DNA of 64,000 nucleotides from Dryococelus australis (taxonomy: Eukaryota; Arthropoda; Insecta; Phasmatodea; Phasmatidae): contig CM056995.1 in NCBI GenBank assembly GCA_029891345.1, positions 213,789,047 to 213,853,046 of the forward strand, in the 5' to 3' direction. The notes beneath the pieces are model-generated. The model was not told the origin of the DNA. It did not search any database and worked only from the letters and a program-made list of their open reading frames with translations. The position numbers and the translations under genes are program-made. Positions 53,515-64,000 of this stretch are shown here, piece by piece. Every line of letters begins with the position of its first letter. Position 1 is the stretch's first letter.

Positions 53515-54680
53515 AAGTATACTATTTTCGGGCATCGCACTTCCAAGTGCTATTTTCAGCTGTTGGTATTGCAAGTAAAAACTTCTCGATCACATTTCAT
53601 GACGAGATCGTGCATGTAGGGTGAACTTACATTCTGATATCCAGAACTTCACGAGTTCTGTCACATAAATGTATATTTTTAAAACAAAATAACCAAGGTT
53701 CTATCTACTATACATAGCCGTAAGTTACAAATACAAATACAAAAATGTTTATATGTGTTGAACGTTTAATTCTCCAATCAGTGTATCCCCCACTATAGAT
53801 CTGTGTATACTTATCTGAACTAGGTAGAAATAAGTATCCCAATATTCTCGAGTGTTTTACGTAGAAAATAGTCACTGTGCACAAGCACGCCTAGTGCGCC
53901 GTACATCACACTGTGTTGTCGACAGTTGAGCGTGCATCTGCCGCAGCCAACTGCTCAAACTTAAATTGTGTTGCTCACGCCCTTCGCGTTGCCAACCATC
54001 GATCCTGTTGTTTTTTTCTCTTACAAACAAACTTTATTATTGCTGCCCTACTACAGGCAAATCATGGCGCATTGTAATGCCATTTGAAATTGTAACTTCA
54101 GCCAGACGGCCGTGCCTTTTCACCTTGTTTCCTTTTGTAGCAAATATTTCTGGCATATTGTCAAATGTTCACTAAAGGCGCACTTATTCCAACCTCCCGC
54201 CTATCCGTGCCCAACGCCTAGCCATTGGGGGAAATTTTTACTTCATTATTAAATGTGGCCGTGGACACTTCCCCTCCCCTCCCCCCTTACGTGTCACTTA
54301 CAACATGTTCAGAACTTGTAATTTTTACCATGGCTAGCCAATTTTCTTGTATCACTGTAATATATTTTAAGACTACCCCGCCTTGCCTTTTTCCGCATAT
54401 AACGATATAAACGTAACTTCTATATATTGTTCAAATCAAACTTGTGTTTCACTAAATTTTTAATTTAGTTTTTCGACGGTGGCTCCTACTTGTAATTGCT
54501 CCCACGATACCGCGCTTAAGTCCCCTGGGTATGCCACTCTGCGCGACGTTCTTCGCTGCCTTGAGCTCCTCGGCCTCCCTAACACTGATGTACCCCAGGA
54601 TACTTGTGCCTCTCTCACCCACACCCTATGCTATCTTCTCCACCCTTGTTCTCTTCCACAGCCGGAACGGCTGATATTTC

Positions 54681-54706
54681 GAAAGAAAAAAAAGGGGGTA
54701 GGGTAG
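54681..54706 (+). other. Polypurine tract, Gypsy element B
   Basis: GAAAGAAAAAAAAGGGGG followed by TAGGGTAG lies directly before the 3' LTR, the expected primer for plus-strand synthesis. Confidence 0.8.
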
Positions 54707-55367
54707 TGTAGCGATAACCTGGCATCGTTACACCGCCTAAGGTCGTGTGGGGTATAGCTGGTGGCCGAGTGTAGTGGTTTTATAAACATGCCCCACTTAG
54801 CCCAGTTATAAAAAGGGACCCCACTGGCGGTGCCCCTTCTCCCCCCCCCCAGATGGTATCGTGAATCGATGCAGTATACTTGTGAGTGAGATCGTAGGCT
54901 AAAGACGAAGGCAGCATCCGACCCTAGGCCCAGAGGAGCTCTGAGGCCAACCAGTTCTACAGAGAAGGGTGAGCATAAACGCGTTTACGGTAGGGAGCCA
55001 TTCTGGTAACGAGCCATCGTCCCTTACTCCCTGGTAATAATAATTACGGCAAGGTTAGGGTATAGCTGCATTTATATTGTGAATCTAGTATAACTGCTAT
55101 TTCAGTATATCTAATAACGTAATTGTATTCTCATTCTTCAGTATGCGTAATTGTAGTCCTATTGTTGTATAAGCGTAAACGTATAGTTTTTCATACTTGA
55201 AGTTTGTAATATTAAATTATATATTTTTATAATCCATCTACCGTATTTAGCCACCATTGAGACACCCCTTACCTCCTACTTCAGTAAAATAGTGGTTGAT
55301 GTTGGTTCGAGTATAGAGTGTTGGATACCAGAGTTAATTAGTATTCAGGAGGAAGGGAATTGTTACA
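54707..55367 (+). repeat. 3' LTR of Gypsy element B
   Basis: Starts TGTAGCG and ends TTGTTACA, with TATA box TATAAAAAGGG near 54,805. Shorter than the 5' LTR by the 18-bp duplication and part of the C-rich run. Confidence 0.96.
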
Positions 55368-55371
55368 GAAT

Positions 55372-55920
55372 GAATTGAAAAAGGTCTGGTTTGTGCTAGA
55401 AACTGGCCGCTTTTAATATATTTCAATATTGGAGCTAGCGACAAAAACTTCCACGCGTGATTTGTAGATAATGCTCTTTCAGTGGAAAATCATAAATGTC
55501 GTTCAATCAGAAATAAAAATGATGAGACCCGAGTCAATATAGGCAATATTTAAATCATTTTCAGCAATTGGACTATTTAGAAACAAGTTGGTCTAATTAA
55601 AAATAATCGGTATGTAATCATTGTTTTAACAATTACTAGCTAGCACCTAAAAACCAAATGTATTAAACAGTAATTTAGTAAAATAATAAATAAAACTAAA
55701 ATGTGAAGACATGACTTCCTAATTCGTAGATATTGTAGAAAAAAAGTACGGCGATTACAATCAGTCTCGCGATGACTGTGATTTGAAGGTAAAGTAATTT
55801 TTCCATATTAAACTTCAGCATGATTGTCATATATTTGCTTCTAGTCACTTCAAATGGAGCCGCTGTAACTATTGAAAAGTCTTCAGTAATAGTACGTTAA
55901 AACACTGTAAATGTATTAGT
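55372..55920. other. AT-rich sequence without a gene
   Basis: Host or older repeat sequence right of Gypsy element B. No motif seen. Confidence 0.5.
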
Positions 55921-55924
55921 ATTT

Positions 55925-56510
55925 TTGGTGGAAAATTCTATCAATGTGTACCGTATGCATATCAACAACTATTATGTCAACAAGTTTGAAGGCCTAATGA
56001 CTAATGGTAGAAACATGTACTCACAATGCGTATCCAAATCTGGTAATATTAATTCTTTTTCGGGATTAAATGCAAAATTAAGGGTAAATTTTTTAAATTT
56101 ACACTGAATAAAATCGAAAAATTCAGTACACAGGCGTGAGTAATAAATTTATTGGATAATATTAATTAATATATTTCTAATCAATATGTATGTCAAGAAC
56201 CATGGGAAAATTTTAATGGTAAAAGTATTAAGATTGCAACAACGCGATATAACATATTAACAAAAAGGAAAATTTGGGCATGGGAAAAATACCAAGAACT
56301 TATGAAAGAGTGGCAATAGATGTGCCTCAGCACCGAAAATTGCAGTGAAAAATTAAAATTAATTGACGAACTCGAAACAAAATAAAGTATTGCACATTCG
56401 GATTGATTGAAATGATATATGATCTAACTTATTTAAAAAAGACATTATAATGAAGCAGAGAAGATGAGAAAAATGTATTACTTTGGACGAAATAATGTAA
56501 GTTATTTATT
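55925..56510 (+). pseudogene. Unassigned Asn/Lys-rich coding relic
   Basis: A 60-codon segment (55,925-56,107): VYRMHINNYYVNKFEGLMTN and SQCVSKSGNINSFSGLNAKL. A second piece near 56,200-56,390 in another frame: PWENFNGKSIKIATTRYNIL, KRKIWAWEKYQELMKEWQ, a stop, then STENCSEKLKLIDELETK. KDIIM..EAEKMRKMYYFGRNN follows near 56,450 before a splice-donor-like GTAAGT. The residue mix is protein-like and AT-driven. I do not recognise it. A gene from a large AT-rich insect virus or an old host gene are both possible. Confidence 0.35.
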
Positions 56511-56628
56511 TTTATGATCGTATCAATTCATAAATTAATGCATGTTTAAATTTTCTAAATTCTGCAACTTCTATTCACATTTTACAATATTAATAAATGT
56601 AATTAGGTGAACTACAAAGAAATCCATC

Positions 56629-56913
56629 ATGCTCTTTATAAATAAAACTGCTCTCGTATTTATAAAAAATAAAAATGGGGTGTGGCTGTGTTGGGGACAC
56701 GTCCGTTTGTTTTGCCTGAATACGTCTACGTTGACGCGCTCGAACTCCTTGATTTTTTTTTTACGTTCCCGGCACCGCTTTACTCGATCATATGGGGTTT
56801 TATGGGTATCACTGGATTGCTTTTTGAGGTGCTCTTTCCAACCGTATACGAGTTCTGTATTTCAACATGGCTTTTTGGCGAGTATAGGCCGACATTATGT
56901 TGAGGTTTCTTAA
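56629..56913 (+). other. Overlapping open segments, one strongly hydrophobic, unassigned
   Basis: Two frames are open together. The frame from 56,682 reads TRPFVLPEYVYVDALELLDF then PAPLYSIIWGFMGITGLLFE and FEVLFPTVYEFCISTWLFGE, with one or two likely membrane segments and acidic or aromatic spacing that looks like a real protein. The other frame (94 codons) is Arg/Ser/Phe-rich and more likely the shadow. No family recognised. Confidence 0.35.
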
Positions 56914-56914
56914 T

Positions 56915-58395
56915 TTTCTACATTAAACTCATAAAATGTTACCATAACCACAGCACACGATTGTTTTTATTCACGCAATCGATTTATCGTGATGAGAGCT
57001 GTCGATTGAAACTTACACGAGCGTCGTAGCTTCTCCTAGTCAAAAGTTATTATACTACGCGGAAGTTATGAGACGCGGTGAAACGAACTAAACATTGCCC
57101 CCCCCCCCCTCCTCCCTCTTTTCACGTCACACGCGATACTCTGCAGTTCTCACTCAACGTAACATATTCTTTGATCCTTCGGCAATCGAGAATCGAGTGG
57201 TGTAATTTAATTTCGACTGTAGACGATAGATTTGGAGCTGCAATGCCCCAAACTGTATACCCCGATTTTGTTATCATAGGATTTTCTGGATTACCTCCTA
57301 CTATGTTTGCAAATTTAAAGACTTATTCACGTCAAAATATGTGTAATGAATTTAGTTGTATTATGAGATATTGTGTTTTTATCTAAAGCTGCATGGGTTG
57401 CCGTGCAACACTGCAGTATGATTTACAGCGCGCATTCACTCGGTTCCAACCACTGCCGAGCGCTGAAGTTCGCTCGGGAGCAGACCTGAACGGTTTCAGC
57501 ATACCGAAACAGTGTCCCGTTTTCAGCTTATGAGGTTAAAGCAATTCACGTATACCGCCATTTTACAAAGTTAGACCAAGCAAACTCAACAGCTATCATC
57601 AACTGCGACTGTTTTGAATGAATTTTATTTCACTAGTTTCCAGTAATTTGGCTCACTATACTCTAGCTTTTATTCAGCGTGTAGGAGAATTGCCCAACAT
57701 ACCTCTGCTTATTTATGGACTTCAGCAATACGAAACGAATCTGAAGGTTACCGAGGGATCTGGTATCCCTCGTTACGATAACGAGATTTCTCGGTTCTCC
57801 ACAGCGTAGTTAACGAGAATTTACGGTATTGTACCGACATTTGTAGGAAAACAGATGTTATAGAAATGTTTTTCAGTGACATAAACGATATTTATCGTTA
57901 ACATATCGTACCGATCGTTATATCACAGCTAACGAGTTACAGAATACAGCTACTGGTTCGTCTTGGTGGGTAGCGAGCGTTCTAGCCGCTGTCTACTGCA
58001 GGCCCAAAGAGCGACTAGAGAAGAATTTTTACGCAAAAGGCAGGTGAAAGTTACAATGGAAGTCGATGTACCGGAGTGAAGTGGGTGGGTACAGGCGAAG
58101 CAAGTTTTCTTGTCAGAGAAGTATGTGGGTAGGGTGAAAGGATATGAAAGCTGCTTCGCTTCCTGTGTGTCCATGACTTGCAGCCATCGTACACAAGAGA
58201 ACCCTGATTAGCCGCGATCATGGTCTAAGCAGGGGACGTCTGGACACTCCCTATCCCAGCCAGCATGCAAAAATGACTCACTTATGACCGGTTGCACCAT
58301 CGTGGTTAGAAACTCGATCCGAGATCGGATCTAAGATCGACACAGAAAACTGTTGCACCATTTGAGTTCAGAGCTGGACTGGAGATCGAGATGAA
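56915..58395. other. Intergenic sequence
   Basis: A 12-base C run at 57,098-57,109. The 102-codon open segment at 57,078-57,386 has no motif. 57,720-57,910 contains GTTACGATAACGAG and related ATCGTTA-rich words. No gene called. Confidence 0.45.
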
Positions 58396-58399
58396 GTTC

Positions 58400-58431
58400 A
58401 TTTCGAACCGCCGAAAATGGCGGTTCGAAAT
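58400..58431. repeat. Perfect hairpin, 13-bp arms, 6-bp loop
   Basis: ATTTCGAACCGCC, loop GAAAAT, GGCGGTTCGAAAT. An outer pair GATCGAG (58,384-58,390) and CTCGATC (58,432-58,438) extends the symmetry. The surrounding 150 bp repeats the words TTGCACCAT and CTCGATCCGAG, suggesting a palindromic non-autonomous element. Transcript secondary structure is possible but untested. Confidence 0.85.
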
Positions 58432-58439
58432 CTCGATCC

Positions 58440-59320
58440 GAGGTCAGCAGCCATCAGAGATTATAGAGAAGGTACAGATGTAACATGATGTGTACTTTTA
58501 GGCGAGGGGACTGAGGTCATGAGACGGAAGGGTAGACGTCCGCCATATTGTGACCTGAAGAAAGTTATTTTTTCCTACAAGAGTTGTATAGCGGTTGATG
58601 CAAAAGTGTTTCGTTTTTATTAAGAACATTCTTGTCGCTTGAGAGCAGTATATATGTGATACACAACAGGTTATCAGTTTTCGTTCCTAATATCATGTGA
58701 TGCCTAATTACTTCTAGAATAGAAGTTTTTCACATGTGTAATGTGCTTTAGTGAAATGGACTTCAGTTTCAATATTCGCCTGTAAAAGTGAAGATAAATG
58801 TCATCCTGTGTAGTGTATAGGTGTACCAACAGGAATGCAAGAAAGGGAGCAAAGCAAGTGTTCATTGATCGTGTCACTTCATTGAAGATTTTTTCTATAT
58901 GAGATCTCTGTGCTGTGTACGACTGCGAGAAAGTGCTGTCCCAACAATATTTCCTGCACATTCACCACACTTTCAGCAGGTAGATAGCGGCTCTATTTTA
59001 TAGCTTTTGCTATTTTTATTCATGTGTACTTCATATTTTCTTTATTCCAGAAGTGTGCAGACTGAATTGTGAGGTTATGTTCTAGTAAGGAATGTGGAAA
59101 CACAGGCTTCTTATGTGATTACGTTTTACGTTTTTACCCTGCAAATTAACCTGATATTCACATTCCCCTCTGTGGAGTTTTTTAGGTTTTAGGTTGCATA
59201 CGACAATGTGCCCATGTGGAAATGAATATGAAACTTACACAGGCACTATCTGGCTGGTGGTATTTTGATAGTGTGATACCTTTATGAGTGGAAGTGCTAA
59301 GGGCGAGTAGACACCCTCAT
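58440..59320. other. No gene seen
   Basis: Ordinary intergenic composition. TATATATG near 58,649 and TCAGTTTT near 58,675 are 27 bases apart, less than the spacing found at the other promoters. Confidence 0.45.
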
Positions 59321-59324
59321 CAGG

Positions 59325-59545
59325 GCCCTATTTCATAAAACATGACAGGCGTGACATTACGACAATTATGTCAAATATGACAAATTTGTCGACATGTCAT
59401 GACAATGTTATGTTTCATAAATAATACAAGTTTCCCTTATTTGACAGACAAAAAAGTGTAAATTGCCAGCCTTAAAATAACTGTTTCATAAACGTGACAA
59501 TTACATATCAAACCGTAAGTTTCATTTATTACACACTAGGTACCT
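59325..59545. repeat. Palindrome-rich TGACA repeat, MITE-like
   Basis: GGGCCCTATTTCATAAAAC starts a block with GTTTCATAAA-type words at about 59,331, 59,412 and 59,482 and many TGACA/TGTCA words, including the palindrome TGACAAATTTGTC. It ends about 90 bp before the transposase relic and may be its left terminal region or a separate non-autonomous element. Confidence 0.6.
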
Positions 59546-59629
59546 CTCAAGTGCGCTTACGATAATCAATCAGGAAACAGACCGTTTGTATGTGTTCCAT
59601 CCACAAGAAATTACAGAATTTGCACATCA

Positions 59630-60112
59630 TATAATTATTTATATTTCTGGATTTGTTGTTCGTCGTCTGAGTAAAGTTATAAAATGTGAAAATTGTTTGA
59701 GTTCTCAGTCTGGAAATTCAGAAAATTGGTTCGATTCACTTATTCATTAATAGTAAAGGGTGGATTATTGTACCCTTCCCATAATGTCATTGAGGTATGC
59801 AAAATATGCGAGGTGATTCGAACTGCACTTGCAGAAAGTGGTGGGAAATTTATACTGAAGAAATTTACAATATCCAGACTTGTGTACTTTGTATTGGAAC
59901 ACTACATAACTTTAAAAAGGCATCTTTTTGCTCACATGGATGAACATTCAAATGATCAGGAACCTTTGAACAATAACTGCTTTCATTTGATTCGTGCAGT
60001 AGCTGAAAATTATTTTCAGATTAGTGTACATTATATTTGCAAAAGAACAGTTGCCAGGTCAGAAAGCAAAAGGCAAGTTTGGAACAAACTTATTCTTTTT
60101 AAAGGGTACTAA
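59630..60112 (+). pseudogene. C-terminal part of a P-element/THAP9-like transposase
   Basis: Piece 1 (59,633-59,752): YISGFVVRRLSKVIKCENCL, then SGNSENWFDSLIH and a stop. Piece 2, shifted frame to 60,112: VKGGLLYPSHNVIEVCKICE, KFTISRLVYFVLEHY, HLFAHMDEHSNDQEP and a final block ending KRQVWNKLILFKGY. The order Y-I-x-G-[FY]-V-x-[KR]-L, K-C-x-x-C, GGL-[LT]YPS, H-x-x-D and a [RK]-x-KLI-x-F end is the C-terminal domain of THAP9/P-element transposases. The THAP zinc finger and catalytic RNase H-like domain are absent. One frameshift and stop separate the pieces. Confidence 0.65.
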
Positions 60113-60199
60113 CTGTGGTACATTGATATATTAAAATAGGTATATTTTCTTAAACAGTCACTTTGTGTTTTGTGTGTGTCAACATAATTATAGTGTAAT

Positions 60200-60275
60200 A
60201 CAGTAGAACCCCTATTTTACTCTTTTCTAAGGACAAATGAAAAAATGGCGTAAATAACGGGAAAGTATAAATATT
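60200..60275 (+). mobile_element. pogo/Tigger-like terminal sequence
   Basis: TACAGTAGAACCCCTATTTTACTC fits the terminal inverted repeat of pogo/Tigger transposons (TA target plus CAGT(A/C)GAACC). The matching inverted end (GGTTCTACTGTA) was not found, so it is a lone end or a decayed MITE. Confidence 0.45.
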
Positions 60276-63200
60276 ATTGAGTGACTACTTACTCGAATTT
60301 TTTTACAGAAATGTAATGAAAGTTACATTTGTTCTTGAGAATGATTTCCGCATTCAAGTTATATTACTCATATGTTGCGAGTAAGCGATGATTTAATATA
60401 TGTGATGTGTTTCTTCTGTATGACTAGTGACATTTTTGTGTATACAGTTGTAACAATTTTATCTTAATGCATTTTGAGTAGGCCTATATGTATTTTTTTC
60501 AGTGTAACCTAGAGTTGATTTACACATTTTGTTTAGTACAGTTTATATTTGGTTTATTACATAGCCTTTGTAATATCACTTATCTACATTCAATATTTTG
60601 TTATAGTGAGTCTGTGGAATTGCTGTTTTTTTATAATTGATGGATTTTTCCTGCAATAGTTTTGGATTTGGTGTTTTCACTGCTGTTGGTGAAATTACTT
60701 AATGCAAATATTTATTTAAGTGTGCTAGTGGCAAGATAGTACCGTACTTGTTGCTATTTTGACATTTTTTAAAATGCTTGTTAATCAAAAGTTGTTTAGA
60801 TAAAATCCACCACAATTGAATTTTTGTTTACAGTGTAGGCCCTACCATTTATCATTGGTGGTATCACAGCTGTGTGTATTGTGTACTTTTAGAATTTCTT
60901 TTAATTCCTGTTATATTTGTTAGGGTGATGTATGTAAAACAAATGGTTGTATTTTTGTACTTAATCGAAAAAATATATACAACGAACATTATGCAAGTAG
61001 ATATTTAGTACAATGCCTATTTTATATTAAGTTACATTGTCCTTGTTTCTTTGTTATTTTGACCAGTGTCAATTTAAGATAAAGATTACATGCATTTTTA
61101 AATATTTCATAGACCTAGGGTCTACTTTTTATTGACATTGTAGCAGGCTGAGACAATATTTTGTAGTTCTTACAACTGTGGCATGTGTCCACAGAAAAAA
61201 TAGCTAAAAACTTGAGCTCCGAGAAATTGCGTTAGCAGACAACTGCCGTCAAAGACAATATACAACAAGCTTATGATTAAATCCTGCCCTTGTCTGCTTA
61301 TATGCTAAGTAAAGTTCTCATGCAATGTATATAATTTGCAAGGTATGACAGCTACACGTTGTTACATATATATTTGTAAATTTGTAATGAAAGAATTCAA
61401 AGGTACGTGGGAATCTGGATATTTTATAGCCACATTGTAAATAGTTCAGTGAGGGCACAAATATGAGTATGAACCAGTACTTTATTTTGTTGATAATATT
61501 TTGGCTGGAATAATCACAACTTCAAGGAAGGAAAAGGTGTGACATAGTATTGGGGAATTCCTTAGCCTATTTTGTTGAAAGAAATATCTATGAGACTGTT
61601 TCAAAATATCGTATTCTGTCACCCTGTTATATAATAGGCCTACAGCATTTCTATGCATAGTGCAAATAGTAGTGAATTGGCACATCTTTATTGAAGTGAT
61701 AAATGTTTGATTTTAGGCTAGATACTGCCCACAGTTTAAATCAACCCCTCTACCCTCTTAATTTAAATGCCTTTAGGCCAAGTTAAATGGTAAATACTGC
61801 TTGTTTTCACAAGTACTTGGGATTATACTTGCCAACATTTACTAATTCAACTGATGAAATTTTAGAATGCATATTGATGAATGAGGTCAAGGCTAACCAC
61901 TTGACTATATTTAACTAATTATTTATACAAGACATGTGATATGGAGTCCAATCAAACAATCTACCGTATAAGCATAAAGCTTATGTCCCTCTAGTATTTT
62001 TCTTTATTTAGTGTGATTTTTGTCCTTTAGCCTATCCCAGCTGGTGGTAATGCCACTTACAGGCAGAACTGCATGCCTGTAACAGTAACATTATGAGTAT
62101 TAAACCACTTTCACGCAAATACATAACATTTTGAATCAATACTGATTTCTTTTCAGCTTGTCAAAACGAAACATTTGGTCCCCACCTTCAATTGAGTAGT
62201 TTTGACCTCCTAAAACAGTCAATAAGGCGGAAGTCAAATTCTATAATTTTATATCTAGTTTTTCTTTCACAATCACCTCCAGAGATTCAAGTACAACTTA
62301 CTGGTTGACGCATGGGTCTGCAGTGTCTCGAGTGTATGGTGTTACGTGTATCTTGTGCTAGGCCATGTTTTAAATAGTAACCTACTACTAGTACTACCTA
62401 ATAAGTAGGCCCTACAGATTTTCAGTGGACTTTCAAGCATGACAGATGTGCTTCCATAATGCACATAGGATTTCCAGTAGAATTACCACAAGCACCTGCT
62501 GGGTTGCAGTATTTCAACCAAAGGTTAAAAAGTGAAGGTAGGCCTAGATTGAATACGATTTTATATACATATACTGCAGTTTTGAAATCAAACATATTTT
62601 AAATAAAATAAAAGGCAAGACAAATTCATTCTAAGTTCTGTAAACAGGGATTACTTTGCATCTGCAGGTGTAACCCTACACAGCTTAGAATGCTTTGTCA
62701 TTTGGAAAGTGAACATTGAACTGCAGCTGAGTATTTCAAACTTTGAATTTTATCTGTTCCGGTCAAATTTGATATTCCGTCCACGAAATGGCACCGAAAC
62801 AATCATTTTTAATGATGCACAGTTAGGTACCTGCTCTGCAGGTGTAAAGTAACCCTGGTTTATGGCAATGTTGAAAAATATCTTTCAGTTGCTTGAAAAT
62901 GCTGACGATACCAATTTAGAAGATGCTAAAATATACTGCGAAATGTCTGAATATGCATATACTGCGAAATTTAGAAATATGCATGTCATCGTAGTTTAGT
63001 GTTACAATTGACAGGCAAGGATTCAGATGTTTTTGACTAATAATTGAAAATAAAGTATATATGAGTGCTTTATATATTCACTCTTAAAAGGTAGTGACTT
63101 TGTATTTGCAAGTCAGCTTCCACACCTCGACTGTATGTAACTTGCAAGGTCATTCACAAAAATACCAAATGTGCAGTTACAATAAGCAGTCGTGAATAAA

Positions 63201-64000
63201 AAGTGACATTCACATTGTACGACCAAAATTGCTTTTCGTAGATGATAGAAATAGACCATCAGATGAACACAGACAACATTGCTAAGAATGTGCAAACATT
63301 CAATATTGTTAAATCTTAATAACATAGCTTCTTACACTGTCTGCTTACTGTTAACGCTGTAGTATATCGCTATAAATTTCTATGCAAATTTGACTGGATT
63401 TGAGTTTTGTGGAAATATGCCCAATACAAGATACTGCCACAAATTTGGTATATTGAAAGTTACATAATTCCTAATTACGTTTGGTGGATTCTAAATTAAT
63501 GTAAAATATCTTTGGAAATCGTGAATTGTTTTGCAAAAAATTTGAGACAACATGAAATTATCAGCCATGTAAGACACTAACTTATCTCCCCTTTCCTACC
63601 TTCTTTTCCCAAAAATAGTAAGCAGTGGTTATTCTCTCATGTATAACATTCTTGCCTCCACGTTTGACTAACAGTTTATACAAAACAGTCTCTATAGATT
63701 ACTACAAAAAAGTGTTATCTTATTGAACATTGCTACCTCTACCGTTGTACATCTTAGTTTAGGGTCATGGGAATAGTTAAATGAAAGTTAATTGCCTACA
63801 AATTTCACCTCCACGTACATATATTAGGGCCACTTGTGTGTGTGCCAGGCGTTCCATTGTCGCTACTGGAATCTTAGGCATTTTTAATGGGAAAATGCAG
63901 TTGCAACATAAGTGCCACTTTTGTTAATTTGTCCGTACCATTTAACAAAACCACCAAAATGCTCTAAACCTGAAGGGAACAAATTGTATTCAATGAGGTC
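60276..64000. other. AT-rich intergenic sequence to the window end
   Basis: No gene, RNA gene or recognisable element. Short open frames (e.g. 61,482-61,685 and 63,113-63,325 minus) lack motifs. TAGGCC-type words occur several times (for example near 60,480, 60,835, 61,637 and 62,406), as in the rest of the right half. Confidence 0.6.

Larger units (their letters stand above)
52017..54680 (+). other. Long 3' non-coding region of Gypsy element B
   Basis: No gene. It contains T47 at 52,369-52,415, (AT)n at 52,827-52,885 and 53,494-53,514, and TTAGGCCTA-type words. It may include later insertions. Length (2.7 kb) explains much of the unusual element size. Confidence 0.6.
43307..55367 (+). mobile_element. 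Gypsy element B, full-length LTR retrotransposon with envelope gene
   Basis: 5' LTR 43,307-43,991 and 3' LTR 54,707-55,367 match along their length. The element is flanked by GAAT on both sides (43,303-43,306 and 55,368-55,371), a 4-bp target duplication. Between the LTRs lie gag, protease, reverse transcriptase, RNase H, integrase, a degraded envelope gene and a polypurine tract. Total length 12,061 bp is large for Gypsy, partly because of a 2.7-kb low-complexity region 3' of env. About 10 differences in the first ~100 LTR bases and stops in every gene show an old insertion. Confidence 0.96.

Noticed and set aside
57078..57386. 102-codon frame starting in a C run
   Set aside because: No motif, and its N-terminus is the translation of a poly-C tract.
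58649..58680. TATATATG plus TCAGTTTT promoter pair
   Set aside because: Spacing is about 27 bases, outside the 31-base rule of the other sites, with no gene downstream.

Overview
This is a eukaryotic, almost certainly insect, intergenic window made of decayed transposable elements and tandem repeats. I found no rRNA, no canonical tRNA gene, no CRISPR array and no convincing intact host gene. The insect call rests on a tRNA-headed SINE-like sequence near 10.0-10.3 kb, of a type I remember from polyneopteran genomes, on insect-type Polinton and piggyBac families, and on TATA/TCAGT core promoters. A polyneopteran such as a stick insect or cockroach fits, but the species cannot be settled from this sequence.

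Layout. 0.3-7.1 kb: an old Ty3/Gypsy element (primer-binding site, gag, protease, reverse transcriptase, RNase H, integrase), frameshifted, with no 3' LTR found. 7.7-8.7 kb: Polinton (Maverick) fragment A, with part of a packaging ATPase inside a 34-bp inverted repeat, then a conserved Polinton gene. 9.2-10.3 kb: a ~130-bp tandem repeat and a SINE-like element. 11.8-13.8 kb: a TATA/initiator pair followed by arrays of ~117/118-bp units and a duplicated leader. 14.1-25.5 kb: Polinton B, the richest region. On the minus strand it carries a small basic capsid-core-like protein, a maturation protease, a penton protein, a major capsid remnant and a conserved protein. On the plus strand it carries a packaging ATPase, a coiled-coil/conserved-domain protein, a chromodomain integrase and a protein-primed DNA polymerase B. 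26.8-27.7, 34.7-35.3 and 55.9-56.9 kb: short coding relics I cannot assign. 28.13-30.46 kb: a complete-boundary piggyBac element with a broken transposase. 36.4-38.7 kb: GC-rich degenerate repeats and four look-alike core promoters, leading into Polinton C at 39.0-41.5 kb (coiled coil, conserved domain, integrase). 41.6-43.1 kb: small LINE-, SINE- and satellite-like pieces. 43,307-55,367: a 12-kb Gypsy element with both LTRs, a GAAT target duplication, gag/pol, a degraded envelope gene and a polypurine tract. 58.4-60.3 kb: a strong hairpin, a palindrome-rich repeat, a P-element/THAP9-like transposase end and a pogo-like terminus. The rest is AT-rich sequence with no gene that I can see.

The genes do not work together as a living system. 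Each cluster is the remains of a mobile element. The main biology is three separately decayed copies of the virus-like Polinton family, one nearly complete in gene content, and a set of promoters in which TATA and initiator are held at one fixed spacing.
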